A stretch of 64,000 nt of DNA from an uncultured bacterium (GCA_905215525.1 CAJMQJ010000001.1:496001-560000), one strand, 5' to 3'. Shown: positions 44,108-53,149, counted from the first letter of the stretch. The notes: generated from the sequence alone by a model not told the origin. Numbers and translations are program-made.

Positions 44108-44979
44108 TACCCCAGGCGCTCCATAATGGTCGCGGCGATCGCAGGACGATTCATAGTGTACAGGTGCAGACCGGCGGCACCGTGCTCCTTAAGGTCGCAA
44201 AGCTGACGGGCGGCATAATCTACACCGGCTGCCTGCAGGCTCTCGGGGTCGTTCTCGTACTTGGCGAGAATCTTGATGACGGGGGAGGGCAGCGACGCGC
44301 CGCACATAAAGACCATGCGGCTGATTTGCGACTTGCCCATAAACGGCATGATGCCCGCGGTAATGGGCACGGTGATACCTGCCTTGTTGGCAAGCTCGCG
44401 GAAACGGTAGAAGCACTCGTTGTCAAAGAAGAGCTGCGTCACAAAGAAGCTCGCGCCGGCGTCCTGTTTTTGCTTGAGGTATTCGACCGAAGCGTTGAGG
44501 TCCTCACAGGCAATGTGGCCCTCGGGGTAGGCCGCGGCGCCCACACAAAAGCCGGCGTCGACAAGCTCGGGGATGAGCTCGCGGGCGTAGGCGTAGTCCG
44601 AGGCGGGCTTGTCATCCTCGGTCGCGCCAGCGGGCAGATCACCGCGCAGGGCCAGGATGTTTTCTACGCCGGCGGAGCGGTATTCGTCGATCTTGGCGGC
44701 GATATCGGCGTGCGAGCGGCCCACGCAGGTGAGGTGCGCCACCGAGGGCGTATTGAATTCGCTCGTAATCATTTGCGCGATGGGGGCGGTGGTGGCGCCG
44801 TTGCCCGAGCCGCCGGCAGAGCAGGTGACCGAGACAAAGCTCGGCGAAAGCTTGCACAGATTGCCTGCCACCTCGCGAGCCGTGTTGAGGGTAAGCTCGC
44901 CCTTGGGCGGGAACATCTCAAACGAAACGGGTGCGGTGCCCTGGGATGCTGCCTGCTTAAAAACCTCGTCGACGCGCAT
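44107..44979 (-). CDS. metF: Methylenetetrahydrofolate reductase
   Basis: 290 residues from ATG 44979, with AAGGAGCACGAT upstream. Reduces 5,10-methylene-THF to 5-methyl-THF, the methyl donor for MetH. Landmarks are VSFEMFPPKGE, the FAD-binding region SVTCSAGGSG, NILALRGDLP and FFVTQLFFDNECF. First gene of the metF / activation-domain / metH operon. Confidence 0.96.
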   Translation of the reverse strand: MRVDEVFKQAASQGTAPVSFEMFPPKGELTLNTAREVAGNLCKLSPSFVSVTCSAGGSGNGATTAPIAQMITSEFNTPSVAHLTCVGRSHADIAAKIDEYRSAGVENILALRGDLPAGATEDDKPASDYAYARELIPELVDAGFCVGAAAYPEGHIACEDLNASVEYLKQKQDAGASFFVTQLFFDNECFYRFRELANKAGITVPITAGIMPFMGKSQISRMVFMCGASLPSPVIKILAKYENDPESLQAAGVDYAARQLCDLKEHGAAGLHLYTMNRPAIAATIMERLG

Positions 44980-45119
44980 ATCGTGCTCCTTTAGATACGT
45001 AATAGTGTGATGTGTTGTAAGGATTCTACAGCACCACTGTGTCACGGTGGAGTTTCACTCGCTATTCGGGGATACCAATCAAAGATGCCTTGCTATCGAC
45101 ATTCCCTATAGCAGAGCGG

Positions 45120-45193
45120 TCAATCTGGGATGGGGCTATAAAGACTGGTATCTGATGCGAAATACCAGTTAATAGAGCCCCATCCCAAATTGA
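45120..45193. repeat. 74-bp dyad in the metF-glnA divergent region
   Basis: Outer arms TCAATCTGGGATGGGGCT and AGCCCCATCCCAAATTGA pair almost completely, and an inner stem ACTGGTAT/ATACCAGT adds to it. The rest of 44980-45405 holds the two divergent promoters, a GCAACAT/ATGTTGC hairpin near 45300 and a GCGGC/GCCGC hairpin. I see no recognisable SAM or cobalamin riboswitch. Confidence 0.75.
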
Positions 45194-45405
45194 CTACCCT
45201 TAAACCATGGGGAGAGGTCTGCAATTTATACAGTTGATTGGCTGTTGAGGGCGGCAACGCCGCCGCGATGCGGTAACCTCATTGATTGGTTTCGTGACAG
45301 CAACATAACGGTAATGTTGCGGAAACACGACGAGCCTAATCTATGACTCGTTCGTTAGTAATCAACACCGCTTCTCACGCGGTGCCGATACGAAGGGAGT
45401 TCCGT

Positions 45406-47493
45406 ATGGCCGAACTTACTGACCGCTTCGGGACCATGGTGTTCTCTGAGGAAGTCATGAAGGACTACCTCCCCAAGGACATTTGGAAGCGCCTTGCTGC
45501 AACCCTCGAGGACGGTGAGCCGCTCGACCTGGATGTGGCCAACGCCGTTGCCCACGCCATGAAGGTCTGGGCCATCTCCAAGGGCGCGACGCACTACGCG
45601 CACTGGTTCCAGCCGCTTTCGGGCATTACTTCCGAGAAGCACGACAGCTTCCTCGAGCCCAACCACGACGGCACCGCCATTACCAAGTTTACGGGCAAGA
45701 ACCTCATCCAGGGCGAGCCGGACGCCTCCAGCTTCCCCAACGGCGGCCTGCGTGCCACCTTCGAGGCCCGTGGCTACACCGCTTGGGATCCCACCAGCCC
45801 CGCATTCATTAAGGACGATGTCCTGTGCATCCCCACGGCTTTTTGCTCCTACACGGGCGAGGCCCTGGACAAGAAGACCCCGCTGCTGCGCTCCATGACC
45901 GCACTCTCGCGTGAGTCCAAGCGCGTTTTGGCGCTGTTTGGTAAGACCCCCAAGAAGGTCGTTCCTTCCGTGGGCGATGAGCAGGAGTACTTCCTGATCA
46001 AGAAGGACGCTTACCGCAAGCGCAGGGACCTGGTCATCACCGGGCGCACCCTCTTTGGTGCTGCTCCCTGCAAGGGCCAGGAGCTCGAGGAGCACTACTT
46101 TGGCGCTATCCGCCCCACCGTCTCGTCCTATATGAAGGACCTGGACGATGAACTGTGGGCGCTTGGCATTCCTGCCAAGACCAAGCACAACGAGGTCGCT
46201 CCCTGCCAGCATGAGCTCGCCCCTGTCTACGGCGAGGTCAACGAGGCCATCGACCAGAATCTGGTCATGATGGAGAAGATGAAGCTCATCGCCTCCCGCC
46301 ACGACTTGGTCTGCCTGCTGCACGAGAAGCCCTTCGAGGGCATCAACGGTTCGGGCAAGCACAACAACTGGTCGCTTGGCACCGAGTCCGAGAACCTGCT
46401 CGACCCGGGCGACACCCCGCTCGACAACCTGCAGTTCATCGTCTTCCTCACCGCGGTGATCGAGGCCGTCGATAACTATCAGGAGCTCCTGCGTGCCTCC
46501 GTTGCCTCGGCCGGCAACGATCATCGTCTGGGCGCCAACGAGGCTCCTCCGGCGATTATGTCCATCTTCCTGGGCGACCAGCTTACCGAGGTCGTCGAGA
46601 AGATCATCGATGGCAAGGCTTCCGTCCATGCCACGCGCGGCGTGCTTGACCTGGGCGCCGATACCCTGCCCAAGCTGATGCAGGACAACACCGACCGCAA
46701 CCGCACCTCCCCGTTTGCCTTCACCGGCAACAAGTTCGAGTTCCGTGCCTGCGGCTCCGAGCAGAACGTCTCCGACTCCAACCTGGTGCTCGATGCCGCC
46801 GTGGCCAAGTCGCTCAAGTCCTTCGCCGACGCACTCGAGGGTACGCCCGAGGATAAGTTCCAGGACGCCGCGCTCGAGTACTGCAAGAAGGTGCTGACCG
46901 ATCACCAGCGCATCCTGTTCTCCGGCGACGGTTACTCTGACGAGTGGCCCATCGAGGCCGAGAAGCGCGGCCTTGCCAACAACAAGACCACGGCCGACGC
47001 TCTTCCCGCCTTTGTTTCCGATAAGGCCATTGCGCTCTTTGAGGAGACGGGCGTCCTGACCAAGGCCGAGGCTCAGTGCCGCTATGACTGCAAGCTCGAG
47101 AAGTACAACAAGCTCATGAACATCGAGGCTACCACGATGGTTCGCGAGGCGCGTCGTACCTATCGCCCGGTCATTACCGCCTATGCTACCAAGGTCGCTA
47201 AGGGCCTTGAGACTATTCGTGCCGCCGGTGCTGAGGCCGCCATGCAGTGCGAGCAGAACACGCTCAACAAGCTCTGCAACGGTATCACCGCCATCAACGA
47301 CTCCATCAAGGCGCTCGACGCCGTACATCAGAAGGCCGAGGCTCTCGATGGCCAGGAGCAGGCCAACGTGTACGCGCACGAGGTCGTTCCCGCTATGGAT
47401 ACGCTGCGTGCTGCCGTGGACGCCATGGAGGAGATCGTGGCCGCCGACTACTGGCCGGTCCCGACCTACGACGACATCCTGTTCTACGTGTAG
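45406..47493 (+). CDS. glnA: Glutamine synthetase type III
   Basis: 695 residues; ATG 45406 after AAGGGAGTTCCGT. Makes glutamine from glutamate, ammonia and ATP. The length (about 700) and motifs HYAHWFQPLSG, VGDEQEYFLI, KHNEVAPCQHELAPVY and NGSGKHNNWS are of the GSIII family, distinct from the 450-residue GSI. The C-terminal about 150 residues are helical. Single gene closed by a terminator. Confidence 0.97.
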   Translation: MAELTDRFGTMVFSEEVMKDYLPKDIWKRLAATLEDGEPLDLDVANAVAHAMKVWAISKGATHYAHWFQPLSGITSEKHDSFLEPNHDGTAITKFTGKNLIQGEPDASSFPNGGLRATFEARGYTAWDPTSPAFIKDDVLCIPTAFCSYTGEALDKKTPLLRSMTALSRESKRVLALFGKTPKKVVPSVGDEQEYFLIKKDAYRKRRDLVITGRTLFGAAPCKGQELEEHYFGAIRPTVSSYMKDLDDELWALGIPAKTKHNEVAPCQHELAPVYGEVNEAIDQNLVMMEKMKLIASRHDLVCLLHEKPFEGINGSGKHNNWSLGTESENLLDPGDTPLDNLQFIVFLTAVIEAVDNYQELLRASVASAGNDHRLGANEAPPAIMSIFLGDQLTEVVEKIIDGKASVHATRGVLDLGADTLPKLMQDNTDRNRTSPFAFTGNKFEFRACGSEQNVSDSNLVLDAAVAKSLKSFADALEGTPEDKFQDAALEYCKKVLTDHQRILFSGDGYSDEWPIEAEKRGLANNKTTADALPAFVSDKAIALFEETGVLTKAEAQCRYDCKLEKYNKLMNIEATTMVREARRTYRPVITAYATKVAKGLETIRAAGAEAAMQCEQNTLNKLCNGITAINDSIKALDAVHQKAEALDGQEQANVYAHEVVPAMDTLRAAVDAMEEIVAADYWPVPTYDDILFYV

Positions 47494-47522
47494 AGCGTAA
47501 CTGACATATCGTCACGGTATTG

Positions 47523-47553
47523 AGCCGGGGTCCGCATCGCGCGGGCCCCGGCT
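47523..47553 (+). terminator. Terminator of glutamine synthetase
   Basis: Stem AGCCGGGG / CCCCGGCT, with further internal pairing, followed by ATTTGTTT. Confidence 0.8.
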
Positions 47554-47870
47554 ATTTGTTTGCGAAGGACGCTTTGGATCCCGCTTTGCAACTGATTCGC
47601 CCACACAATAAGGGGTCGTGGGCAAAAACGTCAAATATGAGTACTGTCACAAGCCCTGTAGCATTATCTTTTTGCAAAATATGCAGTGTTACGCAACATA
47701 TGTCCAAGTACTTAGCTGATAAATGCCTGCAATTCCTCCGCCGTAGGACGCCTTGTGTCCAAATCGCCTTCTGATGGCATGAAATCGCTGTTACTAAATT
47801 GGTAACAGTACTCATATTTGCTATTTTTTGTCCACGGGCCCTTGGATGACAGTGTGATTTTATGCCTTCG

Positions 47871-48146
47871 GGGTTCGAATCCCGGCGTATGGGTAGCAAA
47901 AAGCCCGTCACCGAATTGGTAACGGGCTTCTCAGATTCTGTGGTGCCCCCAGCGGGATGTCCGCGTGCGGCTGGCGCCGCCCGCTTTCGCTGCGTCGCTC
48001 CGCTCCTTGCGTGCTGCGCTGGAAAACGCTTACGCGTTTCCTCAGCTCCGCACCCTGTCGGGTTCGAATCCCGGCGTTGGAGAAGAAAAAAGCCCGTCAC
48101 CACAAGGGTAACGGGCTTTGCATTTCAAATGGTGCCCCCAGCGGGA
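47871..48146. repeat. Duplicated tRNA-end/terminator element beside tRNA-Glu
   Basis: Three blocks recur at a constant 189-bp offset: GGGTTCGAATCCCGGCGT (47871 and 48060), a terminator-like AAGCCCGTCACC...GGTAACGGGCTT (47901 and 48090) and TGGTGCCCCCAGCGGGA (47941 and 48130). The last is the tRNA-Glu 3' end. Between the copies is GC-rich DNA with AAAACGCTTACGCGTTT (48023-48039), shared in reverse complement with the ssrA region. The 47554-47870 part holds no gene that I can support. Confidence 0.75.
48090..48118 (-). terminator. Terminator of tRNA-Glu
   Basis: On the minus strand: AAGCCCGTTACCC...GGTGACGGGCTT followed by TTTTT, 12 bp after the tRNA 3' end. Confidence 0.8.
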
Positions 48147-48206
48147 TTCGAACCCGCGATATCCACCTTGAAAGGGTGGCGTCCTTGGCCGCTAGACGAT
48201 GGGGAC
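48130..48206 (-). tRNA. tRNA-Glu (UUC), CCA encoded
   Basis: 77 nt on the minus strand. 7-bp acceptor stem GTCCCCA/TGGGGGC, D-arm CGTCTAGCGGCCAAGGACG, anticodon stem CCACC/GGTGG with loop CTTTCAA (anticodon TTC), T-arm GCGGGTTCGAATCCCGC and encoded ACCA. Confidence 0.97.
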
Positions 48207-48266
48207 AGCGGGAAAGAGTATAGCAGACTTTTTTGCCGGCGCGTATATCGTTGGCAAACTGGAAAA

Positions 48267-48299
48267 CCACCACAAAGGTACCTGTCCCCTTTGTGGTGG
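48267..48299. repeat. GGGNCAGG-centred hairpin repeat, copy 6 (reverse orientation)
   Basis: Perfect arms CCACCACAAAGG / CCTTTGTGGTGG. Read on the minus strand the centre is GGACAGGTA. It sits 7 bp after the MurT-GatD stop and may end that transcript. Confidence 0.85.
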
Positions 48300-48306
48300 T
48301 GGGGTG

Positions 48307-50484
48307 CTAGGGGAGGAGCTTCATGGCGGCGTCGTGGGCGGCGTGCTCGTAGGTGTCGTCGAGGGGCTTGAGCGGCAGCAGGGCTGTGGCCTGCGCATCG
48401 CCGCGGCGCTCGAGGGCGTGGGTAATGAGCCAGTCGGCAAGCTCGGGGTTCTTGGGCAGTGCCGGTCCGTGTAGATACGTGCCGATGACGCCCTTGTAGA
48501 TCAGGCCCTCAAAGCCATCGTCGCCGTTGTTGCCGGTGCCCGCGACGACGGACGTTCCGAGCGGCATCGCCTCTGCGTCGAGCAGGGTGCGGCCGCCGTG
48601 GTTCTCGAATCCCACAAAGGGCTCGGGCGCCAGGTCGGTCGTGACGGCGACATTGCCGATCAGGCGGTCGGAGCCGCGCACAGTCTCGGCGGCAATGACG
48701 CCCAGACCCTCAATGCGATCCTCGCCCATATAGTACGAACGGCCGAGCAGCTGATAGCTGCCACAGATGGCAAGCAGTGTGCCGCCAACCTCAACATAGG
48801 CCGCGACCTTGTCTTTTTGGGCGAGCAACTCGTGTGCCACGGCTAGCTGGTCGCGGTCGGAGCCGCCGCCCATCATGACGATATCGGCATCGGCCAAATC
48901 AAGCGTCTCGCCCATGCGGACCTCGTCCACACGCACGGGAATGCCGCGCCAGGCGCAGCGGCGCTCGAGGGCAATGACGTTGCCGCCGTCACCATAGAGG
49001 TTGAGGGCATCGGGATACAGGTAGACGATGCGCAGGGGGCGCGAGAGCTCGACCGGCGCAATATCGGTGGGGACAGCGCTGCCATTGGCGCGCGTTGCGG
49101 CGTGGGAGGCAACCGAGCTCGCATCGGCGCCCTTAAGCTCGTCGAGCTCCTTGACCAGCGGCGGGAAGGCCGTGTAGTTGGCGACGGCGTAGAAAGTATC
49201 GCCAGCCTCCTCGTCTGCCACGGCGCCGATCGCCTGCTCGATATTCGAGATGATGGCGGCGTCGATGCCGGCGTACTTCAGGCGTACCTGCATATCGTGC
49301 GCGCGCGTACCCCCGACAAAGGCGATAAGCCCTGGGGTATCGGCGATGCGCTCGAAGTCGACGTCGTAGATCCACGAGACATCGTGGCCGTCGGCGTCGT
49401 TGTCGTTCAGGAAGAAGGCGCAGAGCCTGCCGCCTGCCGTTTTAATGGACTGAATCTGGCGATCGAAGCCCACGGGATTTTTGGCCAGGTTTGCCTCGAC
49501 GGTGCGGCCGGCAATGTTCCAGCGGCCCATGCGTCCGCCGGCGGGGACGTAGGCATCGAGCGTGGGCTGCAGGTGCGCCGTATCCACGCCCAACTCATGT
49601 GCGGCAAAGAATGCGGCGGCAACGTTGTAGACCATGTACAGACCGTTGTAGCGCGTGGCGATGTGTACGGCAGCCGCGTTGGACGCAGATCCAAAGACCA
49701 GGTCAAAATCGTAGCCGTCGCAGCCGAGCTCCACGCCCGTCACGCGACGGACAAGCGCAGGGCGTGCCCAACCGCACGAGGGGCAATGGTAGGCGCCGAG
49801 CTGGCCGTATTGCACATAGTCATACTCCAGCGGCGCGTTGCACTGCGAACAAAAACGCGAGTCGCTAATGCGATCGGACTCGGTGTCCGTGGCGCCGTCG
49901 ATGCCAAAGGCGATGCTCATATTGGGGACGCGCGCGGCGATCGAGGCGCACAGCGGATCGTCGGCGTTATAGATGAGCGTCGTTGTCGGCGAAAGCTCCA
50001 GCGCGTGGGCGATGACGTCCTGGGTGTGGTCGATCTCACCGTAGCGGTCCAGCTGGTCGCGGAACAGGTTGAGCAGCACAAAGTAGGTCGGCTTGAGCTT
50101 GGGCAGGACGCGCACCGTGTAGAGCTCGTCGCACTCAAAGACGCCTACGCGCTTGCTGCTGGCGGTTCGCTTAAGGTTGCCACGCGCCTCGAGCAGGGCA
50201 CCAACCACGCCCGGCTCCATGTTGTTTCCGGCGCGGTTGCATACCACGGTGGCGCCGCTGGCGGCAACGGCATCGGCGATGAGGTTGGAGGTGGTGGTCT
50301 TACCGTTGGTGCCGGTGATCACCACGCTGCGGTCGACAAGGCCCGCGAGGTCGCTTAGCAGCTCGGGGTCGATCTTCATGGCGATGCGGCCGGGGAGTAC
50401 GCCGCCCTGGCGCTTAAGGACGGAGCGCAGCCCCCAGCGGGCGATATCGCTCGAGGTGCAGGCGAGAGATGAGCGGAAGTTCAT
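48307..50484 (-). CDS. murT-gatD: MurT-GatD fusion (lipid II isoglutaminyl synthase)
   Basis: 725 residues. Amidates the alpha-carboxyl of D-Glu in lipid II. Residues 1 to about 450 are MurT: Mur-ligase P-loop TGTNGKTTT, a four-Cys zinc ribbon (CSQC...CPSC, about 213-240) and the C-terminal DGHDVSWIYDVDF region. A variable linker follows. From about residue 485 (RIVYLYPDALNLYGDGGN) the chain is GatD, the class I glutaminase: nucleophile Cys574 in LAICGSYQLLG and His672 in GTYLHGP. In most Gram-positives these are two genes. It is the third gene of an operon with two helical-repeat proteins. Start ATG 50484 with AGGAACGGCTTC. Confidence 0.93.
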   Translation of the reverse strand: MNFRSSLACTSSDIARWGLRSVLKRQGGVLPGRIAMKIDPELLSDLAGLVDRSVVITGTNGKTTTSNLIADAVAASGATVVCNRAGNNMEPGVVGALLEARGNLKRTASSKRVGVFECDELYTVRVLPKLKPTYFVLLNLFRDQLDRYGEIDHTQDVIAHALELSPTTTLIYNADDPLCASIAARVPNMSIAFGIDGATDTESDRISDSRFCSQCNAPLEYDYVQYGQLGAYHCPSCGWARPALVRRVTGVELGCDGYDFDLVFGSASNAAAVHIATRYNGLYMVYNVAAAFFAAHELGVDTAHLQPTLDAYVPAGGRMGRWNIAGRTVEANLAKNPVGFDRQIQSIKTAGGRLCAFFLNDNDADGHDVSWIYDVDFERIADTPGLIAFVGGTRAHDMQVRLKYAGIDAAIISNIEQAIGAVADEEAGDTFYAVANYTAFPPLVKELDELKGADASSVASHAATRANGSAVPTDIAPVELSRPLRIVYLYPDALNLYGDGGNVIALERRCAWRGIPVRVDEVRMGETLDLADADIVMMGGGSDRDQLAVAHELLAQKDKVAAYVEVGGTLLAICGSYQLLGRSYYMGEDRIEGLGVIAAETVRGSDRLIGNVAVTTDLAPEPFVGFENHGGRTLLDAEAMPLGTSVVAGTGNNGDDGFEGLIYKGVIGTYLHGPALPKNPELADWLITHALERRGDAQATALLPLKPLDDTYEHAAHDAAMKLLP

Positions 50485-50529
50485 GAAGCCGTTCCTAACG
50501 TGAATGACATGGTCGTGGCGTTTGCGCCG

Positions 50530-51573
50530 TTAAAAGCCGTAACGGCGCGCAAATTCCTGGGCAAGCTGCGATACGTCTTCGCAAGCGCTGGCCCAGGGGG
50601 CAAAGTCGGGAGTATCCGAGATGATGCCGTCGGCCTCCCAAACTGCCTGATGCGAAAGGTCCCAGGGGTCGTGCGGTTCGGGCCGGCAGGGAAGGTACGG
50701 CGTCTGATACATGGGGTTCAGCAAAAAGAACGCGCCGCCCTCGCAGCGGTTGGCAAACTCACGCAGCGCGCGTGTCGCCGGGCGCATCTTGTTCGTTTTG
50801 AACAGCAAGATCGTGCGGGCGAGCAGGTACCAGGGGGAGTTCTCGAGGGCATCGGCCCCCATCTGCTCCTCGAGCTGGTGGGCCAGGGCAAAAAAGCCGT
50901 CCTCGTCTTCTAGGCGAGCGAGGGCGAGTAGCACGGTGCCTGCAGCTCGGGTGGGATAGCCTTCCGCCTTAAGGACGCGGCGGGCGTAGTTGGCGGCAGC
51001 ACGGTAGCGAGCGCTCGCCATGCACAGCTGCGAGATGGCCTCGAGCGTGTGGAGCCACCCGATAAGAGCCGGCTCGCTTACGGTGAGATCGGCCGCCGTC
51101 ACGCCGTCTGCCAGCACCTTGTTGGCCCAGTAGTGCGGGGCCTCCATGTCGAACCCGGGCACGCTTTGCTGCAGGTAATCGGTCGTGGTCGCCTCGAGTT
51201 TCATCAGGTCGCCCAGACAGGCGTCGACGGGCGTGTCCGCCAAAATGATGGCGAGCAGCTGGGCATCGACGGCCAGCGCGTCGACGCGGACGATCTTGAG
51301 CAGCTCATCGCGCGTATCGTCGAACAGGTGGTTGCGCGTCTGTTCAAACTCCTCGTCGCTGCCCATGTCCTCGATGCGATGGAGCTCGTCGAGCAGGTGG
51401 CGGTGGACGCCTGCATAGGACAGCAGTGCCTGGGCATGCTCGGTCTGCGCATACTTATGAGGGTTGACGCTCACGTCGTTATGGACAAGCTCGCGTGCTG
51501 CATCGGTGAGTTCGGGGTGCGACGCAAGGTAGGCGCGCTCCAGGTAGGCGGGGATGTAGACGCTCGGATCCAT
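50530..51573 (-). CDS. TPR-like helical repeat protein (second of pair)
   Basis: 347 residues, acidic, almost entirely helical by composition (for example RYRAAANYARRVLKAEGYPTRAA reads as two packed helices). No signal peptide or catalytic motif. Its ATG overlaps the stop of the upstream partner (TAATG), and its stop lies 45 bp before murT-gatD. It resembles ST7/TPR-type scaffold proteins, but I cannot name a family with confidence. Confidence 0.7.
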   Translation of the reverse strand: MDPSVYIPAYLERAYLASHPELTDAARELVHNDVSVNPHKYAQTEHAQALLSYAGVHRHLLDELHRIEDMGSDEEFEQTRNHLFDDTRDELLKIVRVDALAVDAQLLAIILADTPVDACLGDLMKLEATTTDYLQQSVPGFDMEAPHYWANKVLADGVTAADLTVSEPALIGWLHTLEAISQLCMASARYRAAANYARRVLKAEGYPTRAAGTVLLALARLEDEDGFFALAHQLEEQMGADALENSPWYLLARTILLFKTNKMRPATRALREFANRCEGGAFFLLNPMYQTPYLPCRPEPHDPWDLSHQAVWEADGIISDTPDFAPWASACEDVSQLAQEFARRYGF

Positions 51574-52649
51574 TAGAGGTCTCCTCCCTTAAACGGCAGG
51601 CCCTGCTCGGCCGCCCGCAGGATGCGCTCGTCAATCTGGGAACGCACGATATCGTTGGTGGCGACCCAGGCGGCAAAGCTGGCGTTGTCGGGGGCGCCCA
51701 AGCCCTCTTGCAGTACCGGCGTCGCCTCGGACAGCGCAAGGACAAGCTCGTCGGTGGAGCCCACGCCCACGTTGACGCGGGCATAGACGCCATCGGGAAA
51801 CTCGGTTTGGAAATAGAGCGCCTCGGCTGCGTGTGGGCACGAGCGTGCAAGGATGCGCAAGTAGTGCTCGGCACCCTCGTAGTCCAGCTCGCGCCAGGCA
51901 GCGCTCATCAGCGCGATGAGCGTCCATGGGTCCAAGTCGCGCTCCGCGTCCTTGGGACGACGGCGTAGCGGCGTGTTGGTGAGATAGGGGACGGAGTGGG
52001 CAGAGCGAAAGCGCTTGAGCTCCTCGGCGGGGTATTCGAGCTTAGCCATGGCGAGCATTGCGGTGTGGCGGACGCCGGCCGGATCGTTGGGGGCAAAGTC
52101 GAGGCTGCAGTTTGCGGCTTCGAGCGACATGCGATAGCGGCCGCTAATGAGGGCGCGTGACGCAAGGGCGGCAAGCCAGCGCAGGTAGGGACGGCGCATA
52201 AGGTCGCCTGCGGCCTCACGCTCGTAGGGGTCCTGCGCCGAGGCGATCTTGAGTGCCAGGTCGTGCTCGACTTCATCGCGCTTGGATACCAAGTACTGTA
52301 CGTACTCCTCGTTGGAGTTGGCGGTGAGGGCGGTCAGCATGCGCTGGGCATCCCAGTTGGTGGGGTCGAGCGCGGCTGCCTCGCGAAGCATGTTCTCGGC
52401 AGCGGCCTCTTCTTGCTCTGCCTGGGTATCGTCAGGGATAAAGGGAATGCGGTAGTCGACAGCCTCGACCACCTTGGCAATGAGGTGCCCGGCGCGGTCG
52501 CGGTCGTGCACGATGAGCGGCGCGGGGTTGCGGGTGAATTGTTCCATCAGACGCTCTACGGCGGCACCGTCGGTGAGCGGGATATTGTCGCGGCGCAAGG
52601 CCTCAAGAACGAGGCGATGGCAATCCTCTTGAAGGGGATCGAATGCCAT
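51573..52649 (-). CDS. TPR-like helical repeat protein (first of pair)
   Basis: 358 residues from ATG 52649, preceded by AAAGGAGGCCCC. Contains TPR-like stretches such as AAENMLREAAALDPTNWDAQ and MSLEAANCSLDFAPNDPAG. Similar in kind to the next gene and probably a diverged partner. Translation is coupled to it by a TAATG overlap. A role in cell-wall assembly is suggested only by the MurT-GatD neighbour. Confidence 0.72.
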   Translation of the reverse strand: MAFDPLQEDCHRLVLEALRRDNIPLTDGAAVERLMEQFTRNPAPLIVHDRDRAGHLIAKVVEAVDYRIPFIPDDTQAEQEEAAAENMLREAAALDPTNWDAQRMLTALTANSNEEYVQYLVSKRDEVEHDLALKIASAQDPYEREAAGDLMRRPYLRWLAALASRALISGRYRMSLEAANCSLDFAPNDPAGVRHTAMLAMAKLEYPAEELKRFRSAHSVPYLTNTPLRRRPKDAERDLDPWTLIALMSAAWRELDYEGAEHYLRILARSCPHAAEALYFQTEFPDGVYARVNVGVGSTDELVLALSEATPVLQEGLGAPDNASFAAWVATNDIVRSQIDERILRAAEQGLPFKGGDL

Positions 52650-53149
52650 GGGGCCTCCTTTGCTGCGGTTAGGGTTCAAATGTCTCTATATAAGGTTCTA
52701 GTTTACCCGCATGTGGCACACCGGGGGTGCCGCACTTGGACATGCACCTTTGCACCACGAAGACGGATGTCGCACAAATGTCGGCACCTTGGACGACTGA
52801 GTGGTATCACGATGCCGCAAACGGTCGATTTTTGGCGGCGAACGGGGCACATTTTGGAGGGCCACAGTCCTGCCCGGGATATGTGGTCAACCTTGATAAA
52901 ACGTTTGCCCAGCTTGGGAGTATGAATGCCCCACAAGGGTCTTCAGGGATAGAAAAAACGTTTCATCATTGTCGGCTTTAGGTGAATAACTGACCAACCA
53001 GAACGGTAGAATAGTGTTTGTCTGAGCGTTGAGACGTTTAGACATCGCGCATTGTCATCGCCGGCAACGCGCAAAACGGTCCTAACGGAGCCAATCGGGT
53101 GCTCCGTTATATACGCAAGTCTAAGAGGGGCTTGTTTAGGAGGCACAGT
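52650..53149. other. Divergent regulatory region before the dehydrogenases
   Basis: 500 bp. Two AAACGTTT palindromes (52899-52906 and 52956-52963) lie 57 bp apart, in contexts ATAAAACGTTTGC and AAAAAACGTTTCAT, as expected for LacI-type or redox regulators. A -10-like TAGAAT is at 53007-53012. A GGAGC/GCTCC hairpin (about 53089-53106) is in the leader. Open frames here lack convincing starts or conserved features. Confidence 0.45.

Noticed and set aside
44980..45405. SAM or cobalamin riboswitch before metF
   Set aside because: No conserved box or kink-turn-like sequence of those families was seen; only the nested dyad and small hairpins.
45355..47379. 674-codon minus-strand open frame
   Set aside because: Antisense of the type III glutamine synthetase.
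47552..48103. 183-codon minus-strand frame containing RRDSNP
   Set aside because: RRDSNP is the translation of antisense tRNA T-arm sequence; the frame crosses two terminators and repeated non-coding blocks.
52727..52981. 84-codon plus-strand frame before the alcohol dehydrogenase
   Set aside because: No ribosome site, no recognisable motif, contains the AAACGTTT operator-like sites.
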